This document shows, in pieces, positions 1-6,406 of a DNA stretch of 11,314 bases; position 1 is the first letter of the stretch, and each line of letters opens with the position of its first letter. The notes beneath the pieces were generated by a model. That model did no database searches, was not told the DNA's origin, and worked only from the letters and a program-made list of their open reading frames with translations. This DNA is from CAYZXK01 sp964482395. Lineage in GTDB: Bacteria; Planctomycetota; Phycisphaerae; UBA1845; Fen-1342. A program made the position numbers and the translations under genes. The stretch covers positions 1-11,314 of the forward strand of contig CAYZXK010000016.1 in assembly GCA_964482395.1 (NCBI GenBank). The letters are read 5' to 3'.

Positions 1-362
1 GGTTCGGGCTGCGCACTCTGGCTCCCGGCAACCGGGCCTACCGCGGGCGTTACCGCGGGGGACCGCTGGAACGTGACGAAGCCTACCATCAGGGCGCCGC
101 CTGGGCGTGGCTGCTGGGCCCCTTCGTCATTGCCCATTATCGGATCCACCGCGACGCCGAACAGGCCCGTCGTTTCCTGGAGCCGCTGCTCGGTCAGTTG
201 TGGACCGCCGGCCTGGGCTCACTGAGCGAAATCTTTGACGGCGACCAGCCGCATACTCCCAACGGCTGCATAGCACAGGCCTGGTCGGTCGCTGAAACCC
301 TGCGGGCCTGGTGGGTGACGCAGGGTTCAAGCCGGGCTGCGAAAGCCCAATCCGGGACCTGA
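1..362 (+). CDS. Glycogen debranching enzyme, C-terminal fragment (5' end outside window)
   Basis: About 119 residues in the frame beginning at base 3, ending at TGA 360-362. The fragment matches the end of the bacterial amylo-alpha-1,6-glucosidase / glycogen debranching family, which has an (alpha/alpha)6 catalytic barrel and removes alpha-1,6 branch stubs from glycogen in the cytoplasm. The recognisable landmarks are YHQGAAWAWLLGPF near residues 28-41, the LSEIFDGDQPHTPNGC stretch near residues 74-89, and IAQAWSVAETLRAWW just after it; these close the catalytic barrel in this family. About 18 residues (VTQGSSRAAKAQSGT and neighbours) follow the last conserved helix, so the C-terminus looks complete. 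The N-terminal domain and most of the catalytic core lie upstream and cannot be judged. The next gene starts about 250 bases later, so nothing links them in an operon. The family assignment is firm; the exact specificity is inferred. Confidence 0.88.
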   Translation, partial: FGLRTLAPGNRAYRGRYRGGPLERDEAYHQGAAWAWLLGPFVIAHYRIHRDAEQARRFLEPLLGQLWTAGLGSLSEIFDGDQPHTPNGCIAQAWSVAETLRAWWVTQGSSRAAKAQSGT

Positions 363-609
363 GGCAGGAGTTAGCACCTTTACTCAAAAGGGCCGCTTGC
401 CCCGCAGGTTTGGGCGGTAGCGTGAAGTCGATCGGCACTTGCTGGCGGAAGATTGATCGCGGGCTACCATAATTCGACCCGCTCAAGCGCCAGTCCGGGG
501 CAACACGATAAGCGACACGGACGGTGCCCGGGCGGCATGTGTAAAACTCGTAGGGCGGGTTCCGATCGTTCTGAGAGCGGTCGTGCCCGAGATTCGAAAG
601 GTTCTGGTT
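363..609. other. Intergenic region before the VKOR-DsbA gene
   Basis: This 247-base gap shows no convincing gene. Small reading frames cross it (for example from 453) but run into the next gene and have no family-like content. A CATAAT hexamer at 468-473 could be a -10 box, but I see no good -35 at 16-18 bases. A short stem-loop lies at 563-583 and is listed separately. Confidence 0.4.
563..583 (+). promoter_or_regulatory. Stem-loop 27 bases upstream of the VKOR-DsbA start
   Basis: Bases 563-571 (CGATCGTTC) pair with 575-583 (GAGCGGTCG) over nine positions, two of them G-U if transcribed, around a TGA triloop. It ends just before the Shine-Dalgarno-like GAAAGG (596-601). It could be a weak leader structure, but short hairpins are frequent in GC-rich DNA, so a function is only a possibility. 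It also covers the G of the alternative GTG start at 583. Confidence 0.2.
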
Positions 610-2703
610 ATGGCCAAAAAAGACAAGAAAGAACGCAAGCCACAGCCTGGCTCGTTTGCCCGACATGAGCGTCCGCCCGAGGCTGCGACCGGGCAGGCTG
701 CGATGCTGGCCGGGGCGATTTTCGTGGGCTTCAGCGCCCTGATGTCTCTGCTGCTGGTCCTGGAGCACCTGGGCGGACTCAGCTTGCCTGGCTGCGGGCA
801 AGGCGGTCCCTGCGAGCAGGCCACCAACAGCGTCTGGGGCAGAATCCAGATCGGCAGTTTCCAGTGGCCGGTCTCCTACCTCGGCCTGGCATATTTTGTC
901 GCGATGCTGCTCACCTGGCTGGTATGCCGCGGCCGGTTGCCGGCAGCCCTGCGTCACCTGGTGCGGCTTGGGGCGCTGATCTCGCTGGGCTTTTCCGCGA
1001 TTATCTTCATAAAGTGGATGTTTTGCCCGTATTGCGTCGCTGCCCATCTCGGCAATTTCGCTTTCTGGATCGTCATGGAGCTGAGCGGGCCGCGGGTGCT
1101 GCGAGCTGGGCCCGCGCTCGCAACCCTGGGGCTGGCCTTCGCGATTGTGACTGGGGGGATTGGGCTGATCGATCGGCAGCACCGGGCGGTGGCGCGCCAG
1201 AAGGGTGAGCAGGAACTGGCCCAGGCCACCCGGGAGATTATTGAGCGTTCGCGGATGCCGGCCGAGCAGTCGCCGACCACCCGGCCGGGCGTCACCCAGG
1301 CCCCGGCGACCCAGCCCGCGGTCGCCACGCCTGTGGTTGGGCAGGAGACTACCGACCAGGATGCCGATGAGCTGCTGGCCAGTCGGCCCGCGCCGCCGGA
1401 CCGTCCCATAGATCCAGCGGCCACTCAACTGGTCAGGCGGGCCCCCGAGCCTGCGCCGGCGGCTACCGGGCCGGCAATCGGCCAGCGGCCCTTTACCGGT
1501 CGCTACCGGTGGGGTCCAGAGCGGGCGCCGATCCGGATCGTGATGTTTACCGACTACCAGTGCGCGGACTGCCAAATGATCGAGCGGCAGGTTGAACAGT
1601 TGATGGCGGAGCGCACGGACATGTCGGTCTCGATCAAGTATTTTCCGTTTAACCGGGAGTGCAATCCGCTGGTTGGCAAGGACTTGCATCCCAACGCCTG
1701 CTGGGCGGCCCGGGCGGCGGAGGCGGCCGGGATGCTCTGGGGCACCGAAGGCTTCTGGAAAATGCATCGCTGGCTCATGGAGCGAAAGGGCTCTTTCGAG
1801 ACCGCCGACGAATTGCATGCCGGCATCCGCTCCCTGGGCTACGACCCGGCCAACTTCGTGCAGACCATGTCCAGTCCGGAGACCCTTCGGCGGATACAGG
1901 AGGATTGTCAGGAGGCGGACGCTCTGGGGTTGCATTTCACGCCCATGATTTTCATCAACGGCGTCGAGCTGAAAGGGTGGTATGCGGAGGACGCGGTCAA
2001 GCGGGCGGTGGCCGAACTGGCCGCCACCAATCCCCCGCCGCGCAGCCCCGCCGACGACCATCCGCCCCTGGCGCTCGAGAAATACATCAGCGACTGGCGG
2101 GACCAGCCGGTGCGGCAATTGCCGCCCGACACTCACGCCTGGTGGCTCGGGCCCGAGCAGGCCCGCAACGTGATTGTCCTCTGGGGCGACTATCAGGAGC
2201 CGTACACCGCCGAAGCGGACAAGATCATTCGCAGCTTCCTGGCCGGTCGCGGTGATATCCGCTATTGCTTCCGGCACTGTCCGTTCAACAGCGATTGCAA
2301 CCCGAACATTCAGGAGCGGCGTCACCCGAACGCCTGCCGGGCGTCGGCGGCGGCGGAAGCCGCCGGCCAGCTCGGGGGCAATGCCGCCTACTGGAAAATG
2401 CATGCCTGGCTTATGGAAAACCAGGCCCAGTTCAGCAACGAAGCTGTGGCGGCGGTCGCCGTCCTGGCCGGACTGGATCCCGACGCCGTGCTGGCCAGGA
2501 TGGATTCCGAGTCGGTGCGGGAGGCGATCGCCGAGGACGTGCGGGCCGGCAAGCAGCTTCCGGTGCTTCGTTTCGGAGCCCCGCCGGGTCTGCACGCTAT
2601 TCCGAGCGTCTTCATAAACGGCAAGTACGTGCCGCGGGTGCGGCTCGGCGGCCAGTCGGTCCTCAAAGAGATCCTCGACGCGGCCATCGGACCCGAACCC
2701 TGA
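610..2703 (+). CDS. VKOR-DsbA-DsbA-like fusion, membrane disulfide-forming protein
   Basis: 697 residues. The likely role is making disulfide bonds in exported proteins: the VKOR part passes electrons from the thioredoxin part to membrane quinone. The VKOR domain is at about 29-186 with five likely membrane segments. C62 and C68 form the loop pair, S74 lies six residues after C68 as in bacterial VKOR, and C139-P-Y-C142 is the quinone-side CxxC. A charged helix (187-215) and a Pro/Thr/Ala-rich spacer (to about 300) lead to a first DsbA-like domain (about 305-470) with C318-A-D-C321 and a TP pair at 444-445. A second copy (about 518-695) has E530-P-Y-T533 at the CxxC position but keeps IP at 664-665. 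Both copies carry the FN-x-x-CNP and HPNAC motifs (C351/C364 and C563/C576). ATG 610 is chosen because GAAAGG (596-601) lies eight bases upstream; an in-frame GTG at 583 would add nine residues. Stop TGA 2701-2703. The domain calls are firm; loss of redox activity in the last domain is inferred. Confidence 0.9.
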   Translation: MAKKDKKERKPQPGSFARHERPPEAATGQAAMLAGAIFVGFSALMSLLLVLEHLGGLSLPGCGQGGPCEQATNSVWGRIQIGSFQWPVSYLGLAYFVAMLLTWLVCRGRLPAALRHLVRLGALISLGFSAIIFIKWMFCPYCVAAHLGNFAFWIVMELSGPRVLRAGPALATLGLAFAIVTGGIGLIDRQHRAVARQKGEQELAQATREIIERSRMPAEQSPTTRPGVTQAPATQPAVATPVVGQETTDQDADELLASRPAPPDRPIDPAATQLVRRAPEPAPAATGPAIGQRPFTGRYRWGPERAPIRIVMFTDYQCADCQMIERQVEQLMAERTDMSVSIKYFPFNRECNPLVGKDLHPNACWAARAAEAAGMLWGTEGFWKMHRWLMERKGSFETADELHAGIRSLGYDPANFVQTMSSPETLRRIQEDCQEADALGLHFTPMIFINGVELKGWYAEDAVKRAVAELAATNPPPRSPADDHPPLALEKYISDWRDQPVRQLPPDTHAWWLGPEQARNVIVLWGDYQEPYTAEADKIIRSFLAGRGDIRYCFRHCPFNSDCNPNIQERRHPNACRASAAAEAAGQLGGNAAYWKMHAWLMENQAQFSNEAVAAVAVLAGLDPDAVLARMDSESVREAIAEDVRAGKQLPVLRFGAPPGLHAIPSVFINGKYVPRVRLGGQSVLKEILDAAIGPEP

Positions 2704-2830
2704 TCGCGCGCGGTTTACCGAACCGGCCCGACCCCGATCCGCAAGCGCTGCAACTGCGCCATTTGTTCGCAAAGCGCCCCGGTCCAGTCGCCGATAACAT
2801 CGTTACTGGTTGGCAGATCGGGACGGCAAC

Positions 2831-3052
2831 ATGACGCTGGACTGCTACGATGGCTCGGATCCCGGCAAACCCGCCCCGGCCGATCCGCGACCGTATGTCG
2901 GCATCCTTTTCGAGTGCTGCGGCGTGTACGCCCGGATTTATCGTCGGCCGGACCGCATGGTGTATCAGGGGCGGTGCCCCAGGTGCCTGCGGCCGGTACG
3001 ACTGAGGGTGGGCCAGGACGGGATCGATGCTCGCCTGTTTCGGGCCCACTGA
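2831..3052 (+). CDS. Small putative zinc-binding protein of unknown function
   Basis: 73 residues. I do not recognise a named function. The N-terminal 20 residues are Asp/Pro-rich and look disordered. The core from residue 21 has ECC (C29, C30), then GVYARIYRRPD, then CPRC (C49, C52), and ends in a basic stretch and DARLFRAH. A Cys pair followed about 20 residues later by CxxC fits a one-site zinc ribbon. I associate short proteins with this ECCGVY...CPxCLRP pattern with planctomycetes; that is recollection, not a search. ATG 2831 is preferred over an in-frame TTG at 2810; a weak GGGA-type ribosome site lies just upstream. The gene sits 127 bases after the VKOR fusion and 84 bases before the M48 peptidase. 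It has no signal peptide, so it is probably cytoplasmic. Confidence 0.75.
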   Translation: MTLDCYDGSDPGKPAPADPRPYVGILFECCGVYARIYRRPDRMVYQGRCPRCLRPVRLRVGQDGIDARLFRAH

Positions 3053-3101
3053 CCGGGTGGGCGACCGCGGTGGCCGGCAGGGACGTATCGCAACCCCCAT
3101 G

Positions 3102-3115
3102 AACCCGATCGGGTT
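3102..3115. promoter_or_regulatory. 14-base perfect palindrome in the M48 promoter region
   Basis: AACCCGATCGGGTT reads the same on both strands and ends six bases before the TATGAT box at 3122, so it overlaps where the -35 contact would fall. This position would suit a repressor or activator dimer. A perfect 14-base palindrome is expected by chance about once in a window this size, so only its position gives it weight. As RNA it would also fold and is followed by TTT, so a weak terminator of the upstream gene is an alternative. Confidence 0.25.
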
Positions 3116-3121
3116 TCGCCG

Positions 3122-3127
3122 TATGAT
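3122..3127 (+). promoter_or_regulatory. Candidate -10 box (TATGAT) for the M48 peptidase gene
   Basis: TATGAT differs from the sigma-70 consensus TATAAT at one base and lies nine bases before ATG 3137. Transcription would begin at about 3134-3137, giving almost no leader, which agrees with the lack of a purine-rich ribosome site before this ATG. No clear -35 is seen. Confidence 0.35.
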
Positions 3128-3136
3128 CCTGGCCGC

Positions 3137-4633
3137 ATGTACCCGGTCGTCATCGCCATCCTGGCCCTGGTCCTCACGCTTTCTGGTCCGCTGTACCCGC
3201 TGGTGCGGGCTCCAGGTCTGATTGCGGCCGCGGTCGCCATCGCGACCGGGCTACCGGCCGCCGTCGGGTTAGCGGTATCCGGTCACGTCCTGCGACTTCT
3301 GGACCGTCACCCGCAACAGCCCAGCCGGGGTCAGGCCGCCTTCGCCAGGGGAACCACAGTGCTCCAATTCCTCCTGGGCACCCTGCACTCGGCCGTGCTG
3401 CTGTGCACAGACTGGCTGCCGCTCTGCGCCCGCACCCCGGTCGTCGGAACCTGGCCGATGATCCCCGGAACGCTGGCGGTACTGCCCTTCTTGCTGTCGA
3501 TCGGGCTGACCTGGGCAGGGTTGTATCGGGCTGACCGGGCCGTCCGGCAGATCGCACTGGAGCTGTATCTGTTCCGCGGCAAGCCCGTCCGGCCAGTTTG
3601 GGCGCTGGGGCAGTATCTGCTCCACAACTTCCGCCACCAGGTGCTGTTCGTCTTGGTTCCCATGCTGCTCATCCTGGCGGCTTCCGACCTGGTGGTCCGA
3701 TATCAGAAGCCGATCGAACGGGTCACCGGCCTGCCCTACGCGCCGGACGCGCTCATCGGCCTGGCGGCTCTGCTGGTCGTGCTGATCACGCCCGAGATCC
3801 TGCGATATGTCTGGGTCACGCAGCGACTGCCGGACGGCCCCCTGCGCGACCGGCTCAACGCGCTGGCCAACCGACTCCGCTTGCGCTGCCGCGACATCCT
3901 GATTTGGCGGTGCGGCGGACTGGTGGTCAACGCGGCCGTCATGGGCGTGGCCCCGCCGCTACGCTACGTGCTGATCACCGACGGCATGCTGGAACAGATG
4001 GACGACACCAAGGTGGAAGCCGTGTTCGGGCACGAGGCCGGACACGTCAAACGCCACCATATCCTGTACTTCCTGCTGTTCGCGTTCATCACCGGGTGCC
4101 TGCTCACCGTCTTTGCCCTTCGCACCCAGGGACTGGCCCGGCGGAATCTCCAGCTTTACCAGGCACTGGCCCTGCTGTTCGGCCTGCTGCTGGCGGCCAA
4201 ATGGGGTCTGCTGTTCGGCTGGATCTCGCGCCGGTTCGAACGTCAGGCCGACGTTTTCGGCGTCCAGAGCCTCACGCTCAGCGGCCTACCGTGCGGCCTG
4301 CCATGTCCGGTGCACGCTCCCGGCGGCAATCCGGAGCCGACCCGACCAGTCGGGGCACTCTGCACAACGGCCGCCCATGTCTTCGGAGACGCGCTGCACG
4401 AGGTGGCATTGCTCAACGGTATTCGCCCGGAGGCCCGTAGCTGGCGGCACTCGTCCATCTCATCCCGATCACGATTCCTCCAGGAACTGGCCCGCCACCC
4501 GCAACGGGTGCGCCGATTCGAGCGACAGGTCTCCCTTGTCAAGGGTGTCATCCTGGCTGCGGCCCTGCTGGCCGGCCTGTGGGCCGGATGGGAGCTGCGG
4601 ATCTGGGGGTCACTGGCGGCCTGGGTGGGGTGA
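3137..4633 (+). CDS. Membrane M48-family zinc metallopeptidase
   Basis: 498 residues. An integral membrane protease related to the Ste24/HtpX clan (M48), which cleaves membrane or misfolded proteins at the cytoplasmic membrane. The zinc site is visible: H299-E-A-G-H303 within FGHEAGHVKRHH, and the third ligand E368 in RRFERQADVFG, with D372 four residues later as the family expects. Hydrophobic segments lie near residues 3-21, 28-48, 71-95, 107-127, 168-187, 204-222, 311-328, 343-365 and 471-490; the segments after HExxH and before the ExxxD motif frame the active site as in this clan. The tail has an Arg-rich stretch (SRSRFLQELARHPQRVRRF) before the last membrane segment. Length is above HtpX (about 290) and nearer the longer Ste24-like forms. 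Start ATG 3137 has no Shine-Dalgarno but follows a -10-like TATGAT. Stop TGA 4631-4633. The substrate is unknown. Confidence 0.87.
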   Translation: MYPVVIAILALVLTLSGPLYPLVRAPGLIAAAVAIATGLPAAVGLAVSGHVLRLLDRHPQQPSRGQAAFARGTTVLQFLLGTLHSAVLLCTDWLPLCARTPVVGTWPMIPGTLAVLPFLLSIGLTWAGLYRADRAVRQIALELYLFRGKPVRPVWALGQYLLHNFRHQVLFVLVPMLLILAASDLVVRYQKPIERVTGLPYAPDALIGLAALLVVLITPEILRYVWVTQRLPDGPLRDRLNALANRLRLRCRDILIWRCGGLVVNAAVMGVAPPLRYVLITDGMLEQMDDTKVEAVFGHEAGHVKRHHILYFLLFAFITGCLLTVFALRTQGLARRNLQLYQALALLFGLLLAAKWGLLFGWISRRFERQADVFGVQSLTLSGLPCGLPCPVHAPGGNPEPTRPVGALCTTAAHVFGDALHEVALLNGIRPEARSWRHSSISSRSRFLQELARHPQRVRRFERQVSLVKGVILAAALLAGLWAGWELRIWGSLAAWVG

Positions 4634-4751
4634 CTGTTTCCGGCCCGACCGCAACCACCCCCGGCCTCTTGTAGCCGCCCGTCGAAAAACCGCTCCGGGT
4701 GCTCGAGTCGGTGGCGGTCGGCCCGCGGGTCCCGGCGACCGTGCGCGTAGG

Positions 4752-4777
4752 GCCGGACCACGCGTCCGGCGTCTTTT
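4752..4777 (+). terminator. Candidate intrinsic terminator after the M48 gene (first of two)
   Basis: GCCGGAC (4752-4758) pairs perfectly with GTCCGGC (4764-4770) around a CACGC loop and is followed by GTCTTTT (4771-4777). The stem is short and the T-run is only four bases, and it lies about 118 bases after the M48 stop codon, so it is a plausible but not strong rho-independent terminator. Confidence 0.4.
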
Positions 4778-4791
4778 CGGTCGCCAGCGCA

Positions 4792-4827
4792 GTGGCGTTG
4801 GCCCCGGAGGCCCGGCGCCACAGTTTT
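4792..4827 (+). terminator. Candidate intrinsic terminator after the M48 gene (second of two)
   Basis: GTGGCGTTGGCC (4792-4803) can pair with GGCC-C-GGCGCCAC (4809-4821): twelve pairs including two G-U, one bulged C and a five-base loop. It is followed by AG and TTTT at 4824-4827. It lies about 20 bases after the first hairpin, giving a tandem arrangement. Confidence 0.4.
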
Positions 4828-5012
4828 CCGATGGACCACCAAGCCTGCGGCGCAAAAATTGCGGGTATCGTCCACAGCGACTTTCGGCCGGCCGGCACGT
4901 CTTATCGGCGGGCCAAAAACTGCTCTGGCGGGCTGCTGCCTGGGACGTGGCCTTTCGATGAATAGGAAAGAGGCACAATTGCATCCGGCCTGGCTCCGGT
5001 CGAGGTGTGCTG

Positions 5013-6056
5013 ATGAGGCCAGTTCTGTTCGTAGTCTGCTTCACGCTCGGCGTCAGCCTGATGGTTATCAGTGGCTACGTACCGCATCCGGCCCGGGCCC
5101 GCGGGACGGTTTCGGAGGACCCCGCCGCCGGCGGTCCAAGCGGGGAGGTGATCCCGCAGTTGGACCGCACGGTCACTCGTCCGTTGCCACCTTCTTTTGA
5201 GGCGGACCTTCCGCCTGCCGACCTGCCGCCGACGCCGGCGCCTGCCCAGCCGCCTCAGCCCGATCCGGTCCCGCCAGTCGCCCCGCCGGCCGAGTCACGC
5301 GATCAACCGGCCGACAGCCTGCCGCCCGAGGGGAGGCCCGCGACCTCCGGCCAGCCCAACGCCTCACCGCCTAGTAGCCGGGCGCCCGATAACCCGCCCG
5401 ATCGAGTGCCGGACGAGCCGGCCGCTTCCAATCGGAAGCCCTCCGGGCCGGTTGCAAACGCGGGACCGGATCGAGTGGTTTGGATCGGGTGGGACCTGCT
5501 GGAGCTGGACGGGAGCGGCAGCACCGGGGAGGGCTTGAAGTATCGGTGGCGTCAGTTGGCCGGCCCGGTTTCGCTGATTGTCGCCGACCAGACCCGGCCG
5601 ACCACCACCGCCACTGGTCTGCTCCAGGCCGACCAGATCAGTTGGCGGCCGGCGACCTACAAGTTCGAACTGACCGTCACCGATGAAGGCGGGGCTCGCG
5701 ATACTGACACGGTCCAGTATGTGGTGAAGTCGGCCCCGGGCTTGGTGATCCGTCCGCCGGCCCAGCGCCACTTCGAGTATCGGGACGGGTATCAGATGGC
5801 GCACTACACCTCGTGGACCACCAATCTCGAAAGCTATGAGGCGGTGTTCGAGATCACGTCTCGGCTGGAACTGAACTTCACCCGGCTGGGCGGCGGGGTA
5901 TACGAAGTCGCCGGCGGCAAGAACGACGGCCATTACGTGTATCAGGTCACCCTTTATGGGCAGCCCGGCGAGGCCACCTCATGGGTGGAGCTGTTTGTGG
6001 ACAACGAGGAGAAGATTCCGGGTATCGTGCAGCTCGGCGTAAACTGGGAACGCTAG
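5013..6056 (+). CDS. Anchored or secreted Pro-rich protein with a PKD-like domain
   Basis: 347 residues. The N-terminus MRPVLFVVCFTLGVSLMVIS is a hydrophobic signal or single membrane anchor, so the rest is probably outside the cytoplasmic membrane. Residues about 55-148 form a Pro/Ala/Asp-rich linker. Residues about 148-238 look like a PKD/REJ-type beta-sandwich: ANAGPDRVVWIGWDLLELDG, GSGSTGEGLKYRWRQLAGP, the YKFELTVTDEGGARDTDTV strand pair. Such domains mediate extracellular binding. Residues about 243-347 form a further region, rich in aromatic residues and beta-like (HFEYRDGYQMAHYTSW, KNDGHYVYQVTLYGQPGE), that I do not recognise. ATG 5013 is chosen because GAGGTG (5002-5007) lies five bases upstream; an in-frame GTG at 5007 would overlap that site. 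Stop TAG 6054-6056. The PKD call is good; any role in polysaccharide or surface binding is a guess. Confidence 0.8.
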   Translation: MRPVLFVVCFTLGVSLMVISGYVPHPARARGTVSEDPAAGGPSGEVIPQLDRTVTRPLPPSFEADLPPADLPPTPAPAQPPQPDPVPPVAPPAESRDQPADSLPPEGRPATSGQPNASPPSSRAPDNPPDRVPDEPAASNRKPSGPVANAGPDRVVWIGWDLLELDGSGSTGEGLKYRWRQLAGPVSLIVADQTRPTTTATGLLQADQISWRPATYKFELTVTDEGGARDTDTVQYVVKSAPGLVIRPPAQRHFEYRDGYQMAHYTSWTTNLESYEAVFEITSRLELNFTRLGGGVYEVAGGKNDGHYVYQVTLYGQPGEATSWVELFVDNEEKIPGIVQLGVNWER

Positions 6057-6114
6057 GGTCGGATGCCGGTCCCGGCCAAGACCGGTGGCCCGGGTTTGTC
6101 TCCAGAGGCTCGCG
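6057..6114. other. Short spacer before the small membrane ORF
   Basis: This is the first part of a 350-base gap between the PKD protein and the purine permease; the rest of the gap holds the small ORF at 6115-6258 and the permease leader. It contains GGTCCCGGCCAAGACCGG (6069-6086), whose CCGG elements could pair weakly, and the AGAGG ribosome site for the small ORF. No terminator with a T-run is seen. Confidence 0.3.
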
Positions 6115-6258
6115 GTGAGTACCCTGCTCTGGTTGGTGGGATTCGGCCTGACGGTGGCGAGTTTCGCCCTTCTGCTGCGCAGGTCCGAGCAGCTCAGGCT
6201 CCCCCGGATCAGCGTCGAGCCCTGGTGGCCTGGCCCGGATGACCGCTCCGACCGCTAG
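6115..6258 (+). CDS. Candidate small single-pass membrane protein (47 residues)
   Basis: The frame from GTG 6115 to TAG 6256-6258 encodes 47 residues. Residues 3-21 (TLLWLVGFGLTVASFALLL) make one clean membrane segment, followed at once by RRSEQLRLPR, a basic flank that would stay in the cytoplasm, and an acidic/Trp-Pro tail (EPWWPGPDDRSDR). AGAGG at 6104-6108 lies six bases upstream of GTG, a good ribosome site. The hydrophobic-then-charged layout and the site support a real gene. I do not recognise a family. It stands 58 bases after the PKD protein gene and 148 before the permease gene, so it could be cotranscribed with either. It may be a chance frame. Confidence 0.45.
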   Translation: MSTLLWLVGFGLTVASFALLLRRSEQLRLPRISVEPWWPGPDDRSDR

Positions 6259-6406
6259 CGAGTCCTCCCGCTGGTCAGACGGGCCCGCATCGCATACCGT
6301 ATACCAGCTTTCCAGATGCGACTGGGGCGTCGGCCGCACCGCGACTGCTGGTCGTGCGGCGGAACAGGTCGGCACCCAGCCCGAGTCGCTTTGAAGGGGT
6401 CATGCC
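6259..6406 (+). promoter_or_regulatory. Leader region of the purine permease gene, with a stem-loop
   Basis: This 148-base region has a relatively AT-rich patch with ATACC twice (GCATACCGTATACC, 6290-6303) that could hold a promoter, though I see no clear box pair. GCCGCAC (6333-6339) pairs perfectly with GTGCGGC (6354-6360) around 14 bases. The ribosome site AAGGGG (6394-6399) comes before GTG 6407. It does not match the purine riboswitch consensus I know. Confidence 0.3.

Larger units (their letters stand above)
4634..5012. other. Intergenic region with two terminator-like hairpins
   Basis: This 379-base gap holds no gene I can support. The forward frame at 4699-4965 (88 codons) has no recognisable motif and spans both hairpins. 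The region contains the two hairpins at 4752-4777 and 4792-4827. The last 30 bases hold the ribosome site of the next gene. A sequence GAATAGGAAAGAGGCACAAT near 4960-4979 is AT-richer than its surroundings and may include that gene's promoter, but I cannot identify boxes with confidence. Confidence 0.4.

Noticed and set aside
453..668. A 71-codon forward frame upstream of the VKOR fusion
   Set aside because: It overlaps the true gene start in another frame, is Arg/Ser/Gly-rich and has no ribosome site.
127..2772. An 881-codon open frame on the minus strand
   Set aside because: It lies opposite the VKOR-DsbA gene, has Arg/Gly/Pro-rich composition without recognisable domains, and is the kind of antisense frame that GC-rich coding DNA leaves open. 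The + strand product has clear motifs.
4231..4250. A tRNA-like GGTTCGAA stretch
   Set aside because: It lies in the M48 zinc-ligand coding region (RRFERQAD) and no cloverleaf can be drawn around it.
4699..4965. An 88-codon forward frame in the gap after the M48 gene
   Set aside because: It has no ribosome site or recognisable motif and spans two terminator-like hairpins.
6259..6406. A purine riboswitch before the purine permease
   Set aside because: I looked for the conserved loop and junction segments of the known class and did not find them; only a simple stem-loop is present.
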